NCBI RefSeq assembly: GCF_902825405.1
Contig: NZ_CADEAU010000013.1
Coordinates: forward strand, 1 to 34,044
Source: Micromonospora maritima
Lineage (GTDB): Bacteria; Actinomycetota; Actinomycetes; Mycobacteriales; Micromonosporaceae
DNA length: 34,044 nt
Reading direction: 5' to 3'
Part shown: piece after piece, positions 1 through 8,187 of the stretch
How positions within the stretch are numbered: the first letter of the stretch is position 1
Layout: each line of letters starts with the position of its first letter
The notes under the pieces: generated by a model
Databases searched by the model: none
What the model was told of the DNA's origin: nothing
What the model saw: only the letters and a program-made list of their open reading frames with translations
Position numbers and translations under genes: made by a program

Positions 1-775
1 CCGCGGGCTCGGCCGCCTTCACCGGCTCCGGCGCGGGGGACGGCTTCTCGGCCTCGGCCTTCGCCTTGGCCTCGGCGGCGGCCCGGTCGGCCTCGGCCTT
101 GCTGCGGATCGGCGTCTTCGGGTCGAAGCCCGCCACCGCGATGCCGTGCTCCTCGGCCAGGCGCAGACCGCGCAGGCTGGGCGCACCCGGCCCGCCGTCG
201 GCCACCGCGCCGTCCCGCTCGTCGGCGAAGCCGGCGAGCTGGACCGCCATCTCCTTCAGCGTGCACAGGCGCGCGCCCCGGGTCGGCATCGGCCGGCCGC
301 CGGCCTGCAACTCCTGCACCACGCCGAGCGCGCCCTGCGGCTCCACGTTGTCGAAGAAGTCGTAGTTGACGGTCATCACCGGGCCGTAGTCGCAGGCCGC
401 CAGGCACTCGGCGTGCTCCAGGGTGATCTTCCCGTCGGCGGTGGTCTCCTCGTGCCCGACGCCCAGGTGCTCGGCGAGCGCGTCGTAGACCGCCTGGCCG
501 CCCAGCACGTCGCACATCGTGTTGGTGCAGACGCTGACCAGATAGTCACCGGTCGGCTTGCGCTTGTACATGGTGTAGAAGGTGGCGACCGCGCCGACCT
601 GGGCCTTGTTCAGCCCGAGCACCTCGGCGCAGAACTCGATACCGGCCGGGGAGACGTAACCCTCCTCGGACTGGACCAGGTGCAGCAGCGGCAGCAGCGC
701 CGAGCGGGACCGGTCCGCCGGGTAGCGGGCGATGATCTCCCGCGCCCGGGTGCGAGTCGTTTCGGAAAAGCTCAT
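1..775 (-). CDS. nuoE: NADH-quinone oxidoreductase subunit E (24-kDa type), 3' end cut by window
   Basis: This peripheral-arm subunit of respiratory complex I carries the N1a [2Fe-2S] cluster and sits with NuoF in the NADH-oxidising module. The reading frame opens at 775 and stays open to the window edge (258 residues seen, no stop). The ferredoxin-like fold shows the four cluster cysteines: CTNTMC, then CLAAC about 35 residues later. The ATG overlaps the nuoD stop as ATGA, so the two are translationally coupled. After the thioredoxin-like core (about 165 residues, the whole length of the E. coli protein) there is an extension ending in an Ala/Lys/Glu/Pro-rich tail (repeats of EAKAKAEAE type). 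Such tails occur in actinobacterial NuoE, but the function is unknown. The true C-terminus lies outside the window. Confidence 0.95.
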   Translation of the reverse strand, partial: MSFSETTRTRAREIIARYPADRSRSALLPLLHLVQSEEGYVSPAGIEFCAEVLGLNKAQVGAVATFYTMYKRKPTGDYLVSVCTNTMCDVLGGQAVYDALAEHLGVGHEETTADGKITLEHAECLAACDYGPVMTVNYDFFDNVEPQGALGVVQELQAGGRPMPTRGARLCTLKEMAVQLAGFADERDGAVADGGPGAPSLRGLRLAEEHGIAVAGFDPKTPIRSKAEADRAAAEAKAKAEAEKPSPAPEPVKAAEPA

Positions 776-2097
776 CGGTCACAACCACCCATCACGGGGT
801 CCAGCGAGGCGCCGCCGGCGATCACGTCGGCGATCAGGCCACCCTCGGCCATGGCCGGCAGGGCCTGGAGGTTGACGAAGCTCGGTTCCCGGTAGTGCAC
901 CCGGTAGGGCCGGGTGCCGCCGTCGGACACCGCGTGCACGCCCAGCTCGCCGCGGGGCGACTCGATGCCGACGTACACCTGGCCCGGCGGGACCCGGAAA
1001 CCCTCGGTGACGAGCTTGAAGTGGTGGATCAGCGACTCCATCGACTGACCCATGATCTTCGCGACGTGCTCCAGCGAGTTGCCCATGCCGTCGACGCCGA
1101 TGGCGAGCTGCGCCGGCCAGGCGATCTTCTTGTCGGACACCATCACCGGGCCCGGCTTCAACCGGTCGAGCGCCTGCTCGACCAGCTTCAGCGACTCGCG
1201 GATCTCCGCGAGCCGCACCAGGTAGCGGCCCCACACGTCGCCGTCGGTGTGCGTCGGCACGTCGAACTCGTACGTCTCGTAGCCGCAGTACGGCATGGTC
1301 TTGCGCAGGTCCCAGGCCAGGCCCGCGGAGCGGAGCACCGGGCCGGTCACGCCGAGCGCCAGGCAGGCGGTCACGTCGAGCACCGCGACGTTCGTGGTGC
1401 GCTCGATCCAGATCGGCTGGCCGGAGAGCAGGTTCTCGTACTCCTTGAGCTTCTTCGGCATCAGCGTCAGGAAGTCGCGGATCTTGCGGATCGCGTCGTC
1501 CGGCACGTCCTGCGCCACGCCGCCCGGCCGCACGTACGCGTGGTTCATGCGCAGGCCGGTGATGGTCTCGAAGATGTCGAGGATGTACTCCCGCTCGCGG
1601 AAGCCGTACAGCATCATGTTGATCGCGCCCAGCTCCATGCCGGTGGTGGCCAGCCAGACCAGGTGCGAGGAGATCCGGTTCAGCTCCATCATCAGCACCC
1701 GGATCGTGGTGGCCCGCTCGGTCACCTCGTCGGTGACGCCGAGCAGCTTCTCCACCGCGAGCGCGTACGCCGTCTCGTTGAAGATCGGCGAGAGGTAGTC
1801 CATCCGGGTCACGAACGTCGAGCCCTGGACCCAGTTGCGGTACTCCAGGTTCTTCTCGATGCCGGTGTGCAGGTAGCCGACGACCGAGCGGGCCTCGCGG
1901 ACCGTCTCGCCCTCCAGCTCCAGGATCAGCCGGAGCACGCCGTGCGTGGACGGGTGCTGCGGACCCATGTTGACGACGATCCGCTCGTCGTTGATCGGGT
2001 CGGTGCCGGAGACCACCTGGTCCCAGTCGCCACCGGTGACGGTGAAGACCTTGCCCTCGGTGGTCTCGCGCTCGGTCGCGTAGTTCGACGTGGTCAC
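772..2097 (-). CDS. nuoD: NADH-quinone oxidoreductase subunit D (49-kDa type)
   Basis: This 441-residue subunit forms the quinone-binding pocket of complex I together with NuoB at the membrane interface. It descends from the NiFe-hydrogenase large subunit but lacks the metal-binding cysteines. Family signatures are clear: [14 protein letters not shown] near residue 44, the [10 protein letters not shown] segment near 75, and the C-terminal ending PVMGGCDR. The gene starts with GTG overlapping the nuoC stop (GTGA) and ends in an ATGA overlap with nuoE. The N-terminus is extended by about 35 residues before the conserved core, as in other actinobacterial NuoD proteins. In actinobacteria the acceptor is menaquinone, which fits the menaquinone genes elsewhere in the window. 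Confidence 0.97.
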   Translation of the reverse strand: MTTSNYATERETTEGKVFTVTGGDWDQVVSGTDPINDERIVVNMGPQHPSTHGVLRLILELEGETVREARSVVGYLHTGIEKNLEYRNWVQGSTFVTRMDYLSPIFNETAYALAVEKLLGVTDEVTERATTIRVLMMELNRISSHLVWLATTGMELGAINMMLYGFREREYILDIFETITGLRMNHAYVRPGGVAQDVPDDAIRKIRDFLTLMPKKLKEYENLLSGQPIWIERTTNVAVLDVTACLALGVTGPVLRSAGLAWDLRKTMPYCGYETYEFDVPTHTDGDVWGRYLVRLAEIRESLKLVEQALDRLKPGPVMVSDKKIAWPAQLAIGVDGMGNSLEHVAKIMGQSMESLIHHFKLVTEGFRVPPGQVYVGIESPRGELGVHAVSDGGTRPYRVHYREPSFVNLQALPAMAEGGLIADVIAGGASLDPVMGGCDR

Positions 2098-2831
2098 TGG
2101 TACGACCTCCTCCGGTCCGGCGGCGGGATCTCGGCGCCCTTGTACTCCACCGGGACGCCACCCAGCGGGTAGTCCTTGCGCTGGGGGTGCCCCTCCCAGT
2201 CGTCCGGCATGAGGATCCGGGTCAGGTTGGGGTGGCCGTCGAAGACGATGCCGAACATGTCGTACGCCTCCCGCTCCTGCCAGTCGGCGGTCGGGTAGAC
2301 GGCGGTGACGCTCGGCAGGTGCGGGTCCTCGGCGGAGACCGCGGCCTCCAGCCGGACCGTCCGGCGGTAGGTCATCGAGGTCAGCTGGTAGACCACGTGC
2401 AGCCGGCGCTCGTCGGCGCCCAGGTAGTCCACACCGGACACCGAGGAGCAGAGCTCGAAGCGCAGCGACAGGTCGTCGCGCATCACCTGGCAGACCTCGG
2501 CGATCCGCTCCGGCCGCACGTGCAGGGTCAGCTCGCCCCGGTCGACCACGACCTTCTCGATCGCGTCGCCGAACTGCGGGTACGCCTCCTCCAGCGCGTC
2601 CCGCACCTCGTCGAAGTAGCTCCCGTACGGCCGGGTGGCCTCCTCGATCGGCTTGCGCTGGCGGACCAGTCCGCCGTAGCCGGAGACGTCACCGGTGCCC
2701 TGGTTGCCGAACATGCCCCGGCCGGCCGGCGCGGCCGGCGGGTACTCGGCGGGCGCGGTCGAGCTGGCCCCGGCGGGGGTGGTCGGTACCGGCACCCCGC
2801 CGTCGTCGTTCCGGTCGTTCGGCGAGGTCAT
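2094..2831 (-). CDS. nuoC: NADH-quinone oxidoreductase subunit C (30-kDa type)
   Basis: This connecting subunit of the complex I peripheral arm contacts NuoB and NuoD. The 245-residue product begins [10 protein letters not shown], at an ATG that overlaps the nuoB stop (ATGA). The frame stays open upstream, but coupling argues for this start. The first 70 residues are Pro/Ala/Gly-rich and low in complexity. The conserved core follows from about residue 80, with the signature [12 protein letters not shown] and the [11 protein letters not shown] motif near the C-terminus, both diagnostic of the 30-kDa family. The long disordered N-terminus is common in high-GC actinobacteria and has no known role. 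NuoC and NuoD are separate genes here, not fused as in E. coli. Confidence 0.96.
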   Translation of the reverse strand: MTSPNDRNDDGGVPVPTTPAGASSTAPAEYPPAAPAGRGMFGNQGTGDVSGYGGLVRQRKPIEEATRPYGSYFDEVRDALEEAYPQFGDAIEKVVVDRGELTLHVRPERIAEVCQVMRDDLSLRFELCSSVSGVDYLGADERRLHVVYQLTSMTYRRTVRLEAAVSAEDPHLPSVTAVYPTADWQEREAYDMFGIVFDGHPNLTRILMPDDWEGHPQRKDYPLGGVPVEYKGAEIPPPDRRRSYQ

Positions 2832-3505
2832 TTCGGGCCCCCCTGCGTCTGGAGGTGGTTCTGCGCCTTCATCCAGTTCTCGATCCGCAGCTGCTCCTCG
2901 CGCCCCTCGCGGACCGCCTTCGTCCACTCGGCGCGCCGGGCCTTGTCGTTGCGGTACGACGACGGCATCGAGCCGTACGGCACGACGGGCACGTCACCGC
3001 GCTCCTTGCGGGCCTCCAGCATCTTGCGGCCGTTCGGGCCCAGCGGCTCGTACATGATCTTCTCGCGGAGCTTGAGCACCGCGTCGATGAGCATCTCCGG
3101 CCGGGGCGGGCAGCCGGGCAGGTACATGTCGACAGGCACGACGTGGTCGACGCCCTGCACGATCGCGTAGTTGTTGAACATGCCGCCGCTGCTGGCGCAG
3201 ACGCCCATCGAGATGACCCAGCGGGGCTCGGCCATCTGGTCGTAGATCTGCCGCAGGACCGGGGCCATCTTCTGGCTGACCCGGCCGGCGACGATCATCA
3301 GGTCGGCCTGTCGGGGCGAGGCGCGGAAGACCTCCATGCCCCAGCGGCCCATGTCGTAGTGCGGACCGCCGGCCGCCATCATCTCGATGGCGCAGCAGGC
3401 CAGGCCGAACGTGGCGCCCCAGACGGACGACTTCCGCGACCAGTTGACCAGCTTCTCGACGCTGGTCAGCAGGACGCCGGAGGGAAGCTTCTCCTCGATG
3501 CCCAT
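2828..3505 (-). CDS. nuoB: NADH-quinone oxidoreductase subunit B (PSST type, N2 cluster)
   Basis: This subunit holds the terminal [4Fe-4S] cluster N2, which passes electrons to quinone. The 225-residue product has all four expected ligands: the tandem Cys37-Cys38 in [10 protein letters not shown], Cys103 in MGVCASSGG and Cys132 in LPGCPPRP. The Cys-Cys pair is characteristic of NuoB. The start lies 11 nt after the nuoA stop, with a purine-rich GGAGG stretch in the gap. The C-terminal 60 residues are charged and extend past the conserved core. The gene lies in the canonical A-B-C-D-E order. Confidence 0.97.
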   Translation of the reverse strand: MGIEEKLPSGVLLTSVEKLVNWSRKSSVWGATFGLACCAIEMMAAGGPHYDMGRWGMEVFRASPRQADLMIVAGRVSQKMAPVLRQIYDQMAEPRWVISMGVCASSGGMFNNYAIVQGVDHVVPVDMYLPGCPPRPEMLIDAVLKLREKIMYEPLGPNGRKMLEARKERGDVPVVPYGSMPSSYRNDKARRAEWTKAVREGREEQLRIENWMKAQNHLQTQGGPK

Positions 3506-3516
3506 CTGCTACCTCC

Positions 3517-3882
3517 TCAGTCCCAGTCCAGGCCGCCGCGCCGCCAGACGTAGGCGTAGGCGACGAAGACCGCGACGATGAACAGGACCATCTCCACGAA
3601 GCCGAAGATCGGCAGGGCGTCGAAGGAGACCGCCCAGGGGTAGAGGAAGATGATCTCGATGTCGAAGACGATGAAGAGCATCGCCGTCAGGTAGAACTTG
3701 ATCGGGAACCGGCCGCCGCCGACCGGCTGCGGGCTCGGCTCGATGCCACACTCGTACGCCTCGAGCTTGGCCTTGTTCAGACGCCGGGGGCCGGCGAATC
3801 GGGCGGCGGCCACGGAGAACAGCGCGAACCCCGCGGCGAGGGCGAACAGCCCGATGATGGGTGCGTAAGGAGAGAGCGTCAT
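3517..3882 (-). CDS. nuoA: NADH-quinone oxidoreductase subunit A (ND3 type)
   Basis: This small membrane subunit sits at the junction of the complex I arms. It has 121 residues, the usual length, and three hydrophobic helices (about residues 8-28, 64-84 and 91-112). The conserved loop between helices 1 and 2 carries the YECGIEP motif, whose cysteine changes accessibility between active and deactive states in related enzymes. Helix 2 includes FDIEIIFLYPW, typical of the family. It is the first gene of the operon. The start is the ATG at 3882, preceded by a purine-rich AGGGGAC. Confidence 0.97.
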   Translation of the reverse strand: MTLSPYAPIIGLFALAAGFALFSVAAARFAGPRRLNKAKLEAYECGIEPSPQPVGGGRFPIKFYLTAMLFIVFDIEIIFLYPWAVSFDALPIFGFVEMVLFIVAVFVAYAYVWRRGGLDWD

Positions 3883-3930
3883 CGTTGTCCCCTGCTCGTC
3901 CTTCCCTGACCTCGGTGGTTGGCCAAAATC

Positions 3931-3936
3931 ACACTA
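3931..3936 (-). promoter_or_regulatory. Candidate -10 box for the nuo operon
   Basis: Reading the minus strand, TAGTGT lies about 48 nt before the nuoA ATG in an unusually A/T-rich patch (GAATAGTGTGATTTTGG). It fits the TAnnnT form of the main actinobacterial sigma factor. No convincing TTGACA-like -35 box is seen at 17-18 nt. The 3883-4014 gap holds no gene. Confidence 0.35.
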
Positions 3937-4014
3937 TTCACGTCCCTCACGACCTCGGTCGGCGGGGGTCGATCTCTGTCCGTCCCGTGGACTCGGCCCC
4001 GGGTCGGTCGTCTC

Positions 4015-5289
4015 CTACACGGCCGGGGCCGCCTTCGTCATCGCGTTGATGACCCGGTCCATCGCGTCCCCGCCGCGCGGGTCGGTCAGGTTCGCCAGCA
4101 GCTTGAGCACGAAGCGCATCAGCATCGGGTGCGGCATGCCGTGCTTGGTGGCCATCCGCATCACCTCGGGGCGGCCGATGAGCTTCACGAAGATGCCGCC
4201 GAGCCGGTAGTAGCCGCCGAAGCGGGCCTTCAGCTCCTGCGGGTACGCCATCAGCGCCCGCTCGCGCTCCGCGCCGGCCGGCCGGGCGAGCGCCTGCACC
4301 ACGACCTCCGCGGCCAGCTCGCCGGACTCCATCGCGTACGCGATGCCCTCGCCGTTGAACGGGTTGACCATGCCGCCGGAGTCGCCGACCAGCAGGACCC
4401 CACGGGTGTAGTGCGGGACCCGGTTGAAGCCCATCGGCAGCGCGGCGCCGAGGATCGGCCCTTCGGCGTTGGCCTCGTCGGTCATCCCCCAGTCCTCGGG
4501 GGTGTTGGCCAGCCAGTCGGTGAGCAGCCTGCGGTAGTTCGTCTTGCCGAACGCCGAGGAGGAGTTGAGCACGCCCAGCCCGACGTTCACCCGGCCGTCG
4601 CCGAGGCCGAAGATCCAGCCGTAGCCGGGCAGCAACGCGTCGTTGCCCTTGGCCCGCAGCTCCAGCCAGGACTCCAGGTAGTCGTCGTCGTGCTTGGCCG
4701 GCGAGCGGTAGTAGCGGCGGACCGCGACGCCGATCGGCCGGTCCTCCCGCTTGGCCAGCCCGAGCGCGAGCGGGAAGCGGCCGGAGACGCCGTCGGCGGC
4801 GACCACGAGCGGCGCGTGGAAGGTGGCCGGCTCCTTGTCCGGGCCGACCTCGGCCTGCACGCCGATCACCCGGTCGTCCGCGTCGAGCACCGGGGTCAGG
4901 ACGTTCACGCCGGTGCGCAGCTTCGCGCCGGCGGCGACGGCCCGCTGGGCGAGCAGGTCGTCGAAGTCGAGCCGGGTCCGGACCAGACCGTAGTTGGGGA
5001 AGCTGGCCAGGTCGGGCCAGTCCAGTTCCAGGCGTACCCCGCCACCGATCACCCGCAGGCCCTTGTTGTGCAGCCAGCCGGCCTCGGGCGAGGTGTCCAC
5101 GCCCATCCGGATCAGCTGCCGCACGGCGCGGGGCGTGAGCCCGTCGCCGCAGACCTTCTCCCGGGGAAATTCCGTCTTCTCCAGCAGCAGCACGCGTACG
5201 CCGTGCCGCGCCAGGTGGTACGCCGTGGCCGATCCTCCGGGACCGGCGCCCACAACGATGACGTCGGCGTCGTTCTCCACCGCGGTCAT
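4015..5289 (-). CDS. Geranylgeranyl reductase family FAD oxidoreductase (menaquinone side-chain reductase candidate, MenJ-like)
   Basis: The 424-residue flavoprotein opens with the dinucleotide-binding loop VIVVGAGPGGSATA (residues 10-23) and an acidic strand end LLLEKTEFPREKVCGDG. It has the second FAD motif GDSGGMVNPFNGEGIAYAMESGE and the YGWIFGLGDGRVNVGLG segment of geranylgeranyl reductases. The family saturates isoprenoid chains. Beside nuo and menG, the best guess is hydrogenation of part of the menaquinone tail, as MenJ does in mycobacteria; archaeal-type lipid or chlorophyll roles do not fit. I chose the start at 5289 because GGGAGGAGG lies 6-8 nt upstream; in-frame GTG and ATG codons further up lack a ribosome binding site. 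A Rex-type operator lies 21 nt upstream. The exact substrate is inferred. Confidence 0.85.
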   Translation of the reverse strand: MTAVENDADVIVVGAGPGGSATAYHLARHGVRVLLLEKTEFPREKVCGDGLTPRAVRQLIRMGVDTSPEAGWLHNKGLRVIGGGVRLELDWPDLASFPNYGLVRTRLDFDDLLAQRAVAAGAKLRTGVNVLTPVLDADDRVIGVQAEVGPDKEPATFHAPLVVAADGVSGRFPLALGLAKREDRPIGVAVRRYYRSPAKHDDDYLESWLELRAKGNDALLPGYGWIFGLGDGRVNVGLGVLNSSSAFGKTNYRRLLTDWLANTPEDWGMTDEANAEGPILGAALPMGFNRVPHYTRGVLLVGDSGGMVNPFNGEGIAYAMESGELAAEVVVQALARPAGAERERALMAYPQELKARFGGYYRLGGIFVKLIGRPEVMRMATKHGMPHPMLMRFVLKLLANLTDPRGGDAMDRVINAMTKAAPAV

Positions 5290-5309
5290 CCGCGCCTCCT
5301 CCCGCATGC

Positions 5310-5327
5310 TCGTGAAATGCTTCACAA
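5310..5327. promoter_or_regulatory. Rex-type redox operator upstream of the MenJ-like gene
   Basis: The 18-bp site reads TTGTGAAGCATTTCACGA on the minus strand. The published Rex operator consensus is TTGTGAAnnnnTTCACAA, so only the penultimate base departs. It lies between a TAGACT -10 candidate and the ribosome binding site of the flavoprotein gene, where a repressor would block transcription. Rex releases DNA when NADH/NAD+ is high. The assignment rests on sequence similarity only; no rex gene is in the window. Confidence 0.75.
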
Positions 5328-5341
5328 GCCGATCGGGTTGG

Positions 5342-5347
5342 AGTCTA
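5342..5347 (-). promoter_or_regulatory. Candidate -10 box of the MenJ-like gene
   Basis: TAGACT on the minus strand fits TAnnnT and would place the transcript start at about 5335, so the Rex-like site would fall just downstream of the start point. No clear -35 hexamer is seen. Confidence 0.4.
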
Positions 5348-5423
5348 TGACCGGCGTTACACCTGTATGCGACCAGGGGTGCCTAACTTCACGGAAACCC
5401 GCGGGTAAGAGTGTGGATATCGG

Positions 5424-5642
5424 TCACGGGCGGGCCGACGCCGCCGGCCCCAGCCCGGCGTCGAGCCGGATCGCCTCGGGCAGGTGGTCGCGCAGCGCGC
5501 CCCCGGCCGCGCGGTCCAACGCGGCCAGCACCTCGGCCACGACCTGACGAACGTCCGCGGGATCGGCCCCGGCCAACTCCCTGAGCTGGGCGATCAGCTC
5601 TGCGGCGTCGTCGTCCGTGGCGACCTGGTCCGATCCCGTCAT
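5424..5642 (-). CDS. Small acidic protein of unknown function (72 aa)
   Basis: I do not recognise this product. It begins MTGSDQVATDDDAAEL and continues with an alanine- and leucine-rich, probably helical stretch (AELIAQLRELAG, VRQVVAEVLAALDRAAG), ending in a Gly/Pro/Ala tail. It has no signal peptide, membrane helix or cysteine. The ATG at 5642 has no ribosome binding site, but TAGGCT ends exactly 7 nt before it, the arrangement of a leaderless transcript; mqnC has the identical box at the identical distance. That shared promoter form is the main support for a real gene. It lies between menG and the MenJ-like gene on the same strand. Confidence 0.5.
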   Translation of the reverse strand: MTGSDQVATDDDAAELIAQLRELAGADPADVRQVVAEVLAALDRAAGGALRDHLPEAIRLDAGLGPAASARP

Positions 5643-5649
5643 GGGGGCG

Positions 5650-5655
5650 AGCCTA
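5650..5655 (-). promoter_or_regulatory. Leaderless-type -10 box (TAGGCT) of the 72-aa gene
   Basis: TAGGCT on the minus strand is followed by 7 nt and then the ATG. The transcript would start at or next to the start codon. The -35 region is not recognisable. Confidence 0.5.
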
Positions 5656-5692
5656 CGGGACAAAGTAGACCGGAACCGGATATTCACGAAAT

Positions 5693-5710
5693 GGTCGGTT
5701 CGCACCGACC
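5693..5710 (-). terminator. Probable menG terminator
   Basis: A perfect 7-bp stem (GGTCGGT/ACCGACC) with a 4-nt loop begins 6 nt after the menG stop. It is followed on the minus strand by a short A/T-richer run (ATTTCGTGAATAT). It separates menG from the next transcript. Confidence 0.5.
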
Positions 5711-5716
5711 GAGGGA

Positions 5717-6427
5717 TCAGTCCCGGACGGCGCGGTGCAGCGCGACGACGCCGCCGGTCAGGTTGCGCCAGGCCACCCGGCCCCACCCGGCCGCACCGAT
5801 CCGCGCGGCCAGGGCAGCCTGGTCCGGCCACGCCCGGATCGACTCCGCGAGGTAGACGTAGGCGTCGGGGTTGCTCGACACCGCGCGGGCCACGGCCGGC
5901 AGCGAGCGCATCAGGTACGACAGGTAGACGGTGCGGAACGCCGGGTTGACCGGTGTGGAGAACTCGCAGACCACCAGCCGCCCGCCCGGCCGGGTCACCC
6001 GGGCCAGCTCGCGCAGCGCGGCGTCGGTGTCGCTCACGTTGCGCAGCGCGAACGAGATGGTCACCGCGTCGAAGCTGGCGTCGGCGAACGGCAGCCGCAG
6101 CGCGTCCCCGGCCAGCAGCGGCACCGCCGGGCGGGTGCGCTTGCCGGCGTGCAGCATGCCCAGCGACAGGTCGGCGCCGACCGCGTACGCCCCGGAGTGG
6201 GCCAGTTCCTCGGTCGACACCCCGGTGCCGGCGCCCACGTCGAGCACCCGTTCGCCGGGGCGCAGGCCGAGCGCCGCCCGGGTGGCCCGCCGCCAGGACC
6301 GGTCCTGCCCGAAGGAGAGCACGGTGTTGGTCAGGTCGTAGCGGGCCGCCACACCGTCGAACATGGCGGCGACCTCGTGCGGCTGCTTGTCCAGGCTGGC
6401 GCGCTGGCCCTGCGGGGTACGGCTCAC
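5717..6427 (-). CDS. menG: Demethylmenaquinone methyltransferase
   Basis: This enzyme uses S-adenosylmethionine to methylate demethylmenaquinone, the last ring step of menaquinone synthesis. The 236-residue product has the UbiE/MenG N-terminal block [20 protein letters not shown] (residues 12-31). The SAM-binding loop VLDVGAGTG is at 61-69, and the family motif [10 protein letters not shown] near 125. The GTG start at 6427 is chosen because the conserved LDKQ block lies immediately downstream. A GGAGGG stretch abuts the start codon, unusually close for a ribosome binding site. ubiE-type enzymes also act on ubiquinone precursors elsewhere, but actinobacteria make only menaquinone. Confidence 0.94.
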   Translation of the reverse strand: MSRTPQGQRASLDKQPHEVAAMFDGVAARYDLTNTVLSFGQDRSWRRATRAALGLRPGERVLDVGAGTGVSTEELAHSGAYAVGADLSLGMLHAGKRTRPAVPLLAGDALRLPFADASFDAVTISFALRNVSDTDAALRELARVTRPGGRLVVCEFSTPVNPAFRTVYLSYLMRSLPAVARAVSSNPDAYVYLAESIRAWPDQAALAARIGAAGWGRVAWRNLTGGVVALHRAVRD

Positions 6428-6475
6428 CCCTCCACTCTGCCAGCCACGCCGGCCTCCGCTCCCCCCGGGTACGCG

Positions 6476-6509
6476 ACGAGGGCGGGGTGGTCACCCACCC
6501 CGCCCTCGT
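6476..6509 (-). terminator. Strong hairpin terminator after the LPXTG protein gene
   Basis: A perfect 15-bp stem around a TCAC loop (core GGGCGGGGTGG/CCACCCCGCCC) begins 17 nt beyond the stop codon. There is no U-tract, as is common for actinobacterial terminators. A sister hairpin of the same design lies at 7903-7936. Confidence 0.75.
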
Positions 6510-6526
6510 GCGGCGTCCGTCTCCGG

Positions 6527-7786
6527 TCAGTCCCCGGTGCGCTCCTCGGACGGGGCGACCAGGACCACCTTGCGGCGCCGGGACAGCATCATCAGCGCCG
6601 CGCCGGCGGCGAGGACGAGCGCGCCGATGCCGCCGATCAGGCCGACCTGCACACCGGTCACCGGGAGGCCGCCGTCACCGGAGCCGCCGCCGCTGCCGCC
6701 ACCGGCGGTCGGGGTCGGGACCGCGGTCGCGCCACCGCTCGGGGTCGGCTCGGCGGTCGGGGTCGGCTGCGGCGTGCCGCTGGGACCGGGCGTGGGCTCG
6801 GCGGACAGGTCGACGAAGGCCTCGAAGATGGTGTGGTTGTCCAACTCGTCGACCTCGGCGAAGGTGCGTCGCTGCGCCTGGCTGGCCGCCTTGGGCGCCT
6901 CCTCCGGCGCGCCCTCGGCGCGGTCCAGACCGTAGGCGAAGAAGTCGCCCTCGTGCAGCACGGTCTCGGTCACGTCGTCGCCGACGCGCACGGTGACCCC
7001 GGCGGTGTAGTACTGGCCGGGCCGGATCACCGCGCCCTGGTCCTCGCAGACGGCCTGCTGCTTGCCCAGCACCTCCTGGCGTACGCAGCCCTCCGGCAGG
7101 TCGACGAAGGCGACCCCGGCGGGCAGCGTGAGACCGTAGACGACGCCGGTGGCCGGCTGGCTGCCGTGGTTGTAGGCCGCCCAGTCCAGCGGGACCGTCC
7201 TGCCCCGGCGCACCGGCTTCAGGTCCGGCTCGTCCCGCACCGCGCCGTTGACCACGACGTTGTCCTGGATGTCCTGCACCCAGGCGGTGAGGTCGTAGCC
7301 CGGCTTGGTCACCCGGATCGGCAGCTCGACGATGTCGTCGGCGGTGTTCGGCTGTGGAGTGGTGGTGGAGACGCCGACGGTCAGCACGCCGCCGTTCCCC
7401 TTGCCGCCGGTGCTGAACAGCGGGATGCCGAAGTCCTCGCTGGTGCCGGCCGGGACGTCGCCCAGGAGGCAGTCGAAGAGCTGCGGGGAGACCACCCGGC
7501 AGCCTGCCGGGAGCAGGTAGCCCACCCGCTTCGGGTTGAGATCGTCCACCTTGACCCGGACGCTGACGTCCTTGGCGGTGGCGGTGCCGACGTTGGTGAC
7601 GGTGAACTTGACCGGCTTGGCCTGGGCCGCCTCGACGCCCCTGGCCAGCCCGGTGCTGATCGGGGCGAGGACGAGGTCGGCCAGGTCGGCCGCCTGCGCC
7701 GGCCCGCCGAACGCGACCGGCGCGGCGGTGGAGAGCAGGGCCACCACGCCGGCGCGGGCCAGCGTGGAGCGGTATCGGAAGGTCAT
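6527..7786 (-). CDS. LPXTG-anchored surface protein with beta-rich repeats
   Basis: This 419-residue exported protein is predicted to be sortase-linked to the cell wall. Residues 1-33 form a signal peptide ending at an AQA-like site. The body consists of beta-rich segments of the kind seen in DUF11/CARDB-type adhesive or scaffold modules (for example PVKFTVTNVGTATAKDVSVR). A Pro/Thr/Gly-rich wall-spanning stretch covers about 330-372. The C-terminus has the sortase signal: LPVTG at 374-378, a hydrophobic helix, then SRRRK. The start at 7786 is the ATG before the signal peptide, with a GGGGGAA ribosome binding site. Four cysteines (in GCRVV, DCLLG, GCVRQ and VCEDQ) could form two disulfides. 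The ligand is unknown, and no sortase gene is in the window. Confidence 0.85.
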   Translation of the reverse strand: MTFRYRSTLARAGVVALLSTAAPVAFGGPAQAADLADLVLAPISTGLARGVEAAQAKPVKFTVTNVGTATAKDVSVRVKVDDLNPKRVGYLLPAGCRVVSPQLFDCLLGDVPAGTSEDFGIPLFSTGGKGNGGVLTVGVSTTTPQPNTADDIVELPIRVTKPGYDLTAWVQDIQDNVVVNGAVRDEPDLKPVRRGRTVPLDWAAYNHGSQPATGVVYGLTLPAGVAFVDLPEGCVRQEVLGKQQAVCEDQGAVIRPGQYYTAGVTVRVGDDVTETVLHEGDFFAYGLDRAEGAPEEAPKAASQAQRRTFAEVDELDNHTIFEAFVDLSAEPTPGPSGTPQPTPTAEPTPSGGATAVPTPTAGGGSGGGSGDGGLPVTGVQVGLIGGIGALVLAAGAALMMLSRRRKVVLVAPSEERTGD

Positions 7787-7902
7787 GGTTCCCCCGGGGG
7801 TAGGGACGTGCCGATCGGGCACGGAACGAACGGACGGTACCGGAGCGACGCATCGACGCGCCAGCGCCGTACGGTTGCAATTCCCACCGACCGCTATCGA
7901 CA

Positions 7903-7936
7903 GCAAGGGCGGGATGGTCACCCATCCCGCCCTTGC
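7903..7936. terminator. Sister hairpin upstream of the LPXTG gene
   Basis: A perfect 15-bp stem (core GGGCGGGATGG/CCATCCCGCCC) surrounds a TCAC loop. It lies 252 nt beyond the mqnC stop and 117 nt before the LPXTG gene start, on the same strand as both. It could terminate mqnC read-through or sit in the LPXTG gene leader. It differs from the 6476-6509 hairpin by base pairs that change on both arms together. Confidence 0.6.
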
Positions 7937-8187
7937 CGCGGTGCGTTATGTGAACGGCCCTCATGGGCCGATGGAGGACGACGGTCCGCCGGACGCCGAC
8001 AGCGTAGCCGCCGCGACGGCCCCTGGAACCGTGCTCGACCGGGTCGCCGCCGACCTGTTACCTGGCAGCTCGCGGCCCTGATGGACGGTGCCGAGCGGGC
8101 ACGTTAGCGGCCCGTCGCCGGGGCCGTCGAGAGCCGCGCCGAAGCTTCACCGGAAACGGGTGGACCGTCCGGCCGAAAGGTGGAGGC
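7937..8187. other. Intergenic stretch between mqnC and the LPXTG gene
   Basis: No convincing gene is seen on either strand. There is one small 6-bp hairpin (CGGCCC-TCAT-GGGCCG, 7955-7970). Short open frames here lack a ribosome binding site or recognisable product. Confidence 0.5.

Noticed and set aside
146..895. Long plus-strand open frames opposite nuo, paa, btu and helD genes
   Set aside because: These are antisense shadows caused by GC-rich codon use. Their products are Arg/Pro/Ala/His-rich with no recognisable domain.
3919..3940. Rex site in front of nuoA
   Set aside because: There is a single GTGAA half and a TTGGCCAA palindrome, but no matching TTCAC half at the right spacing.
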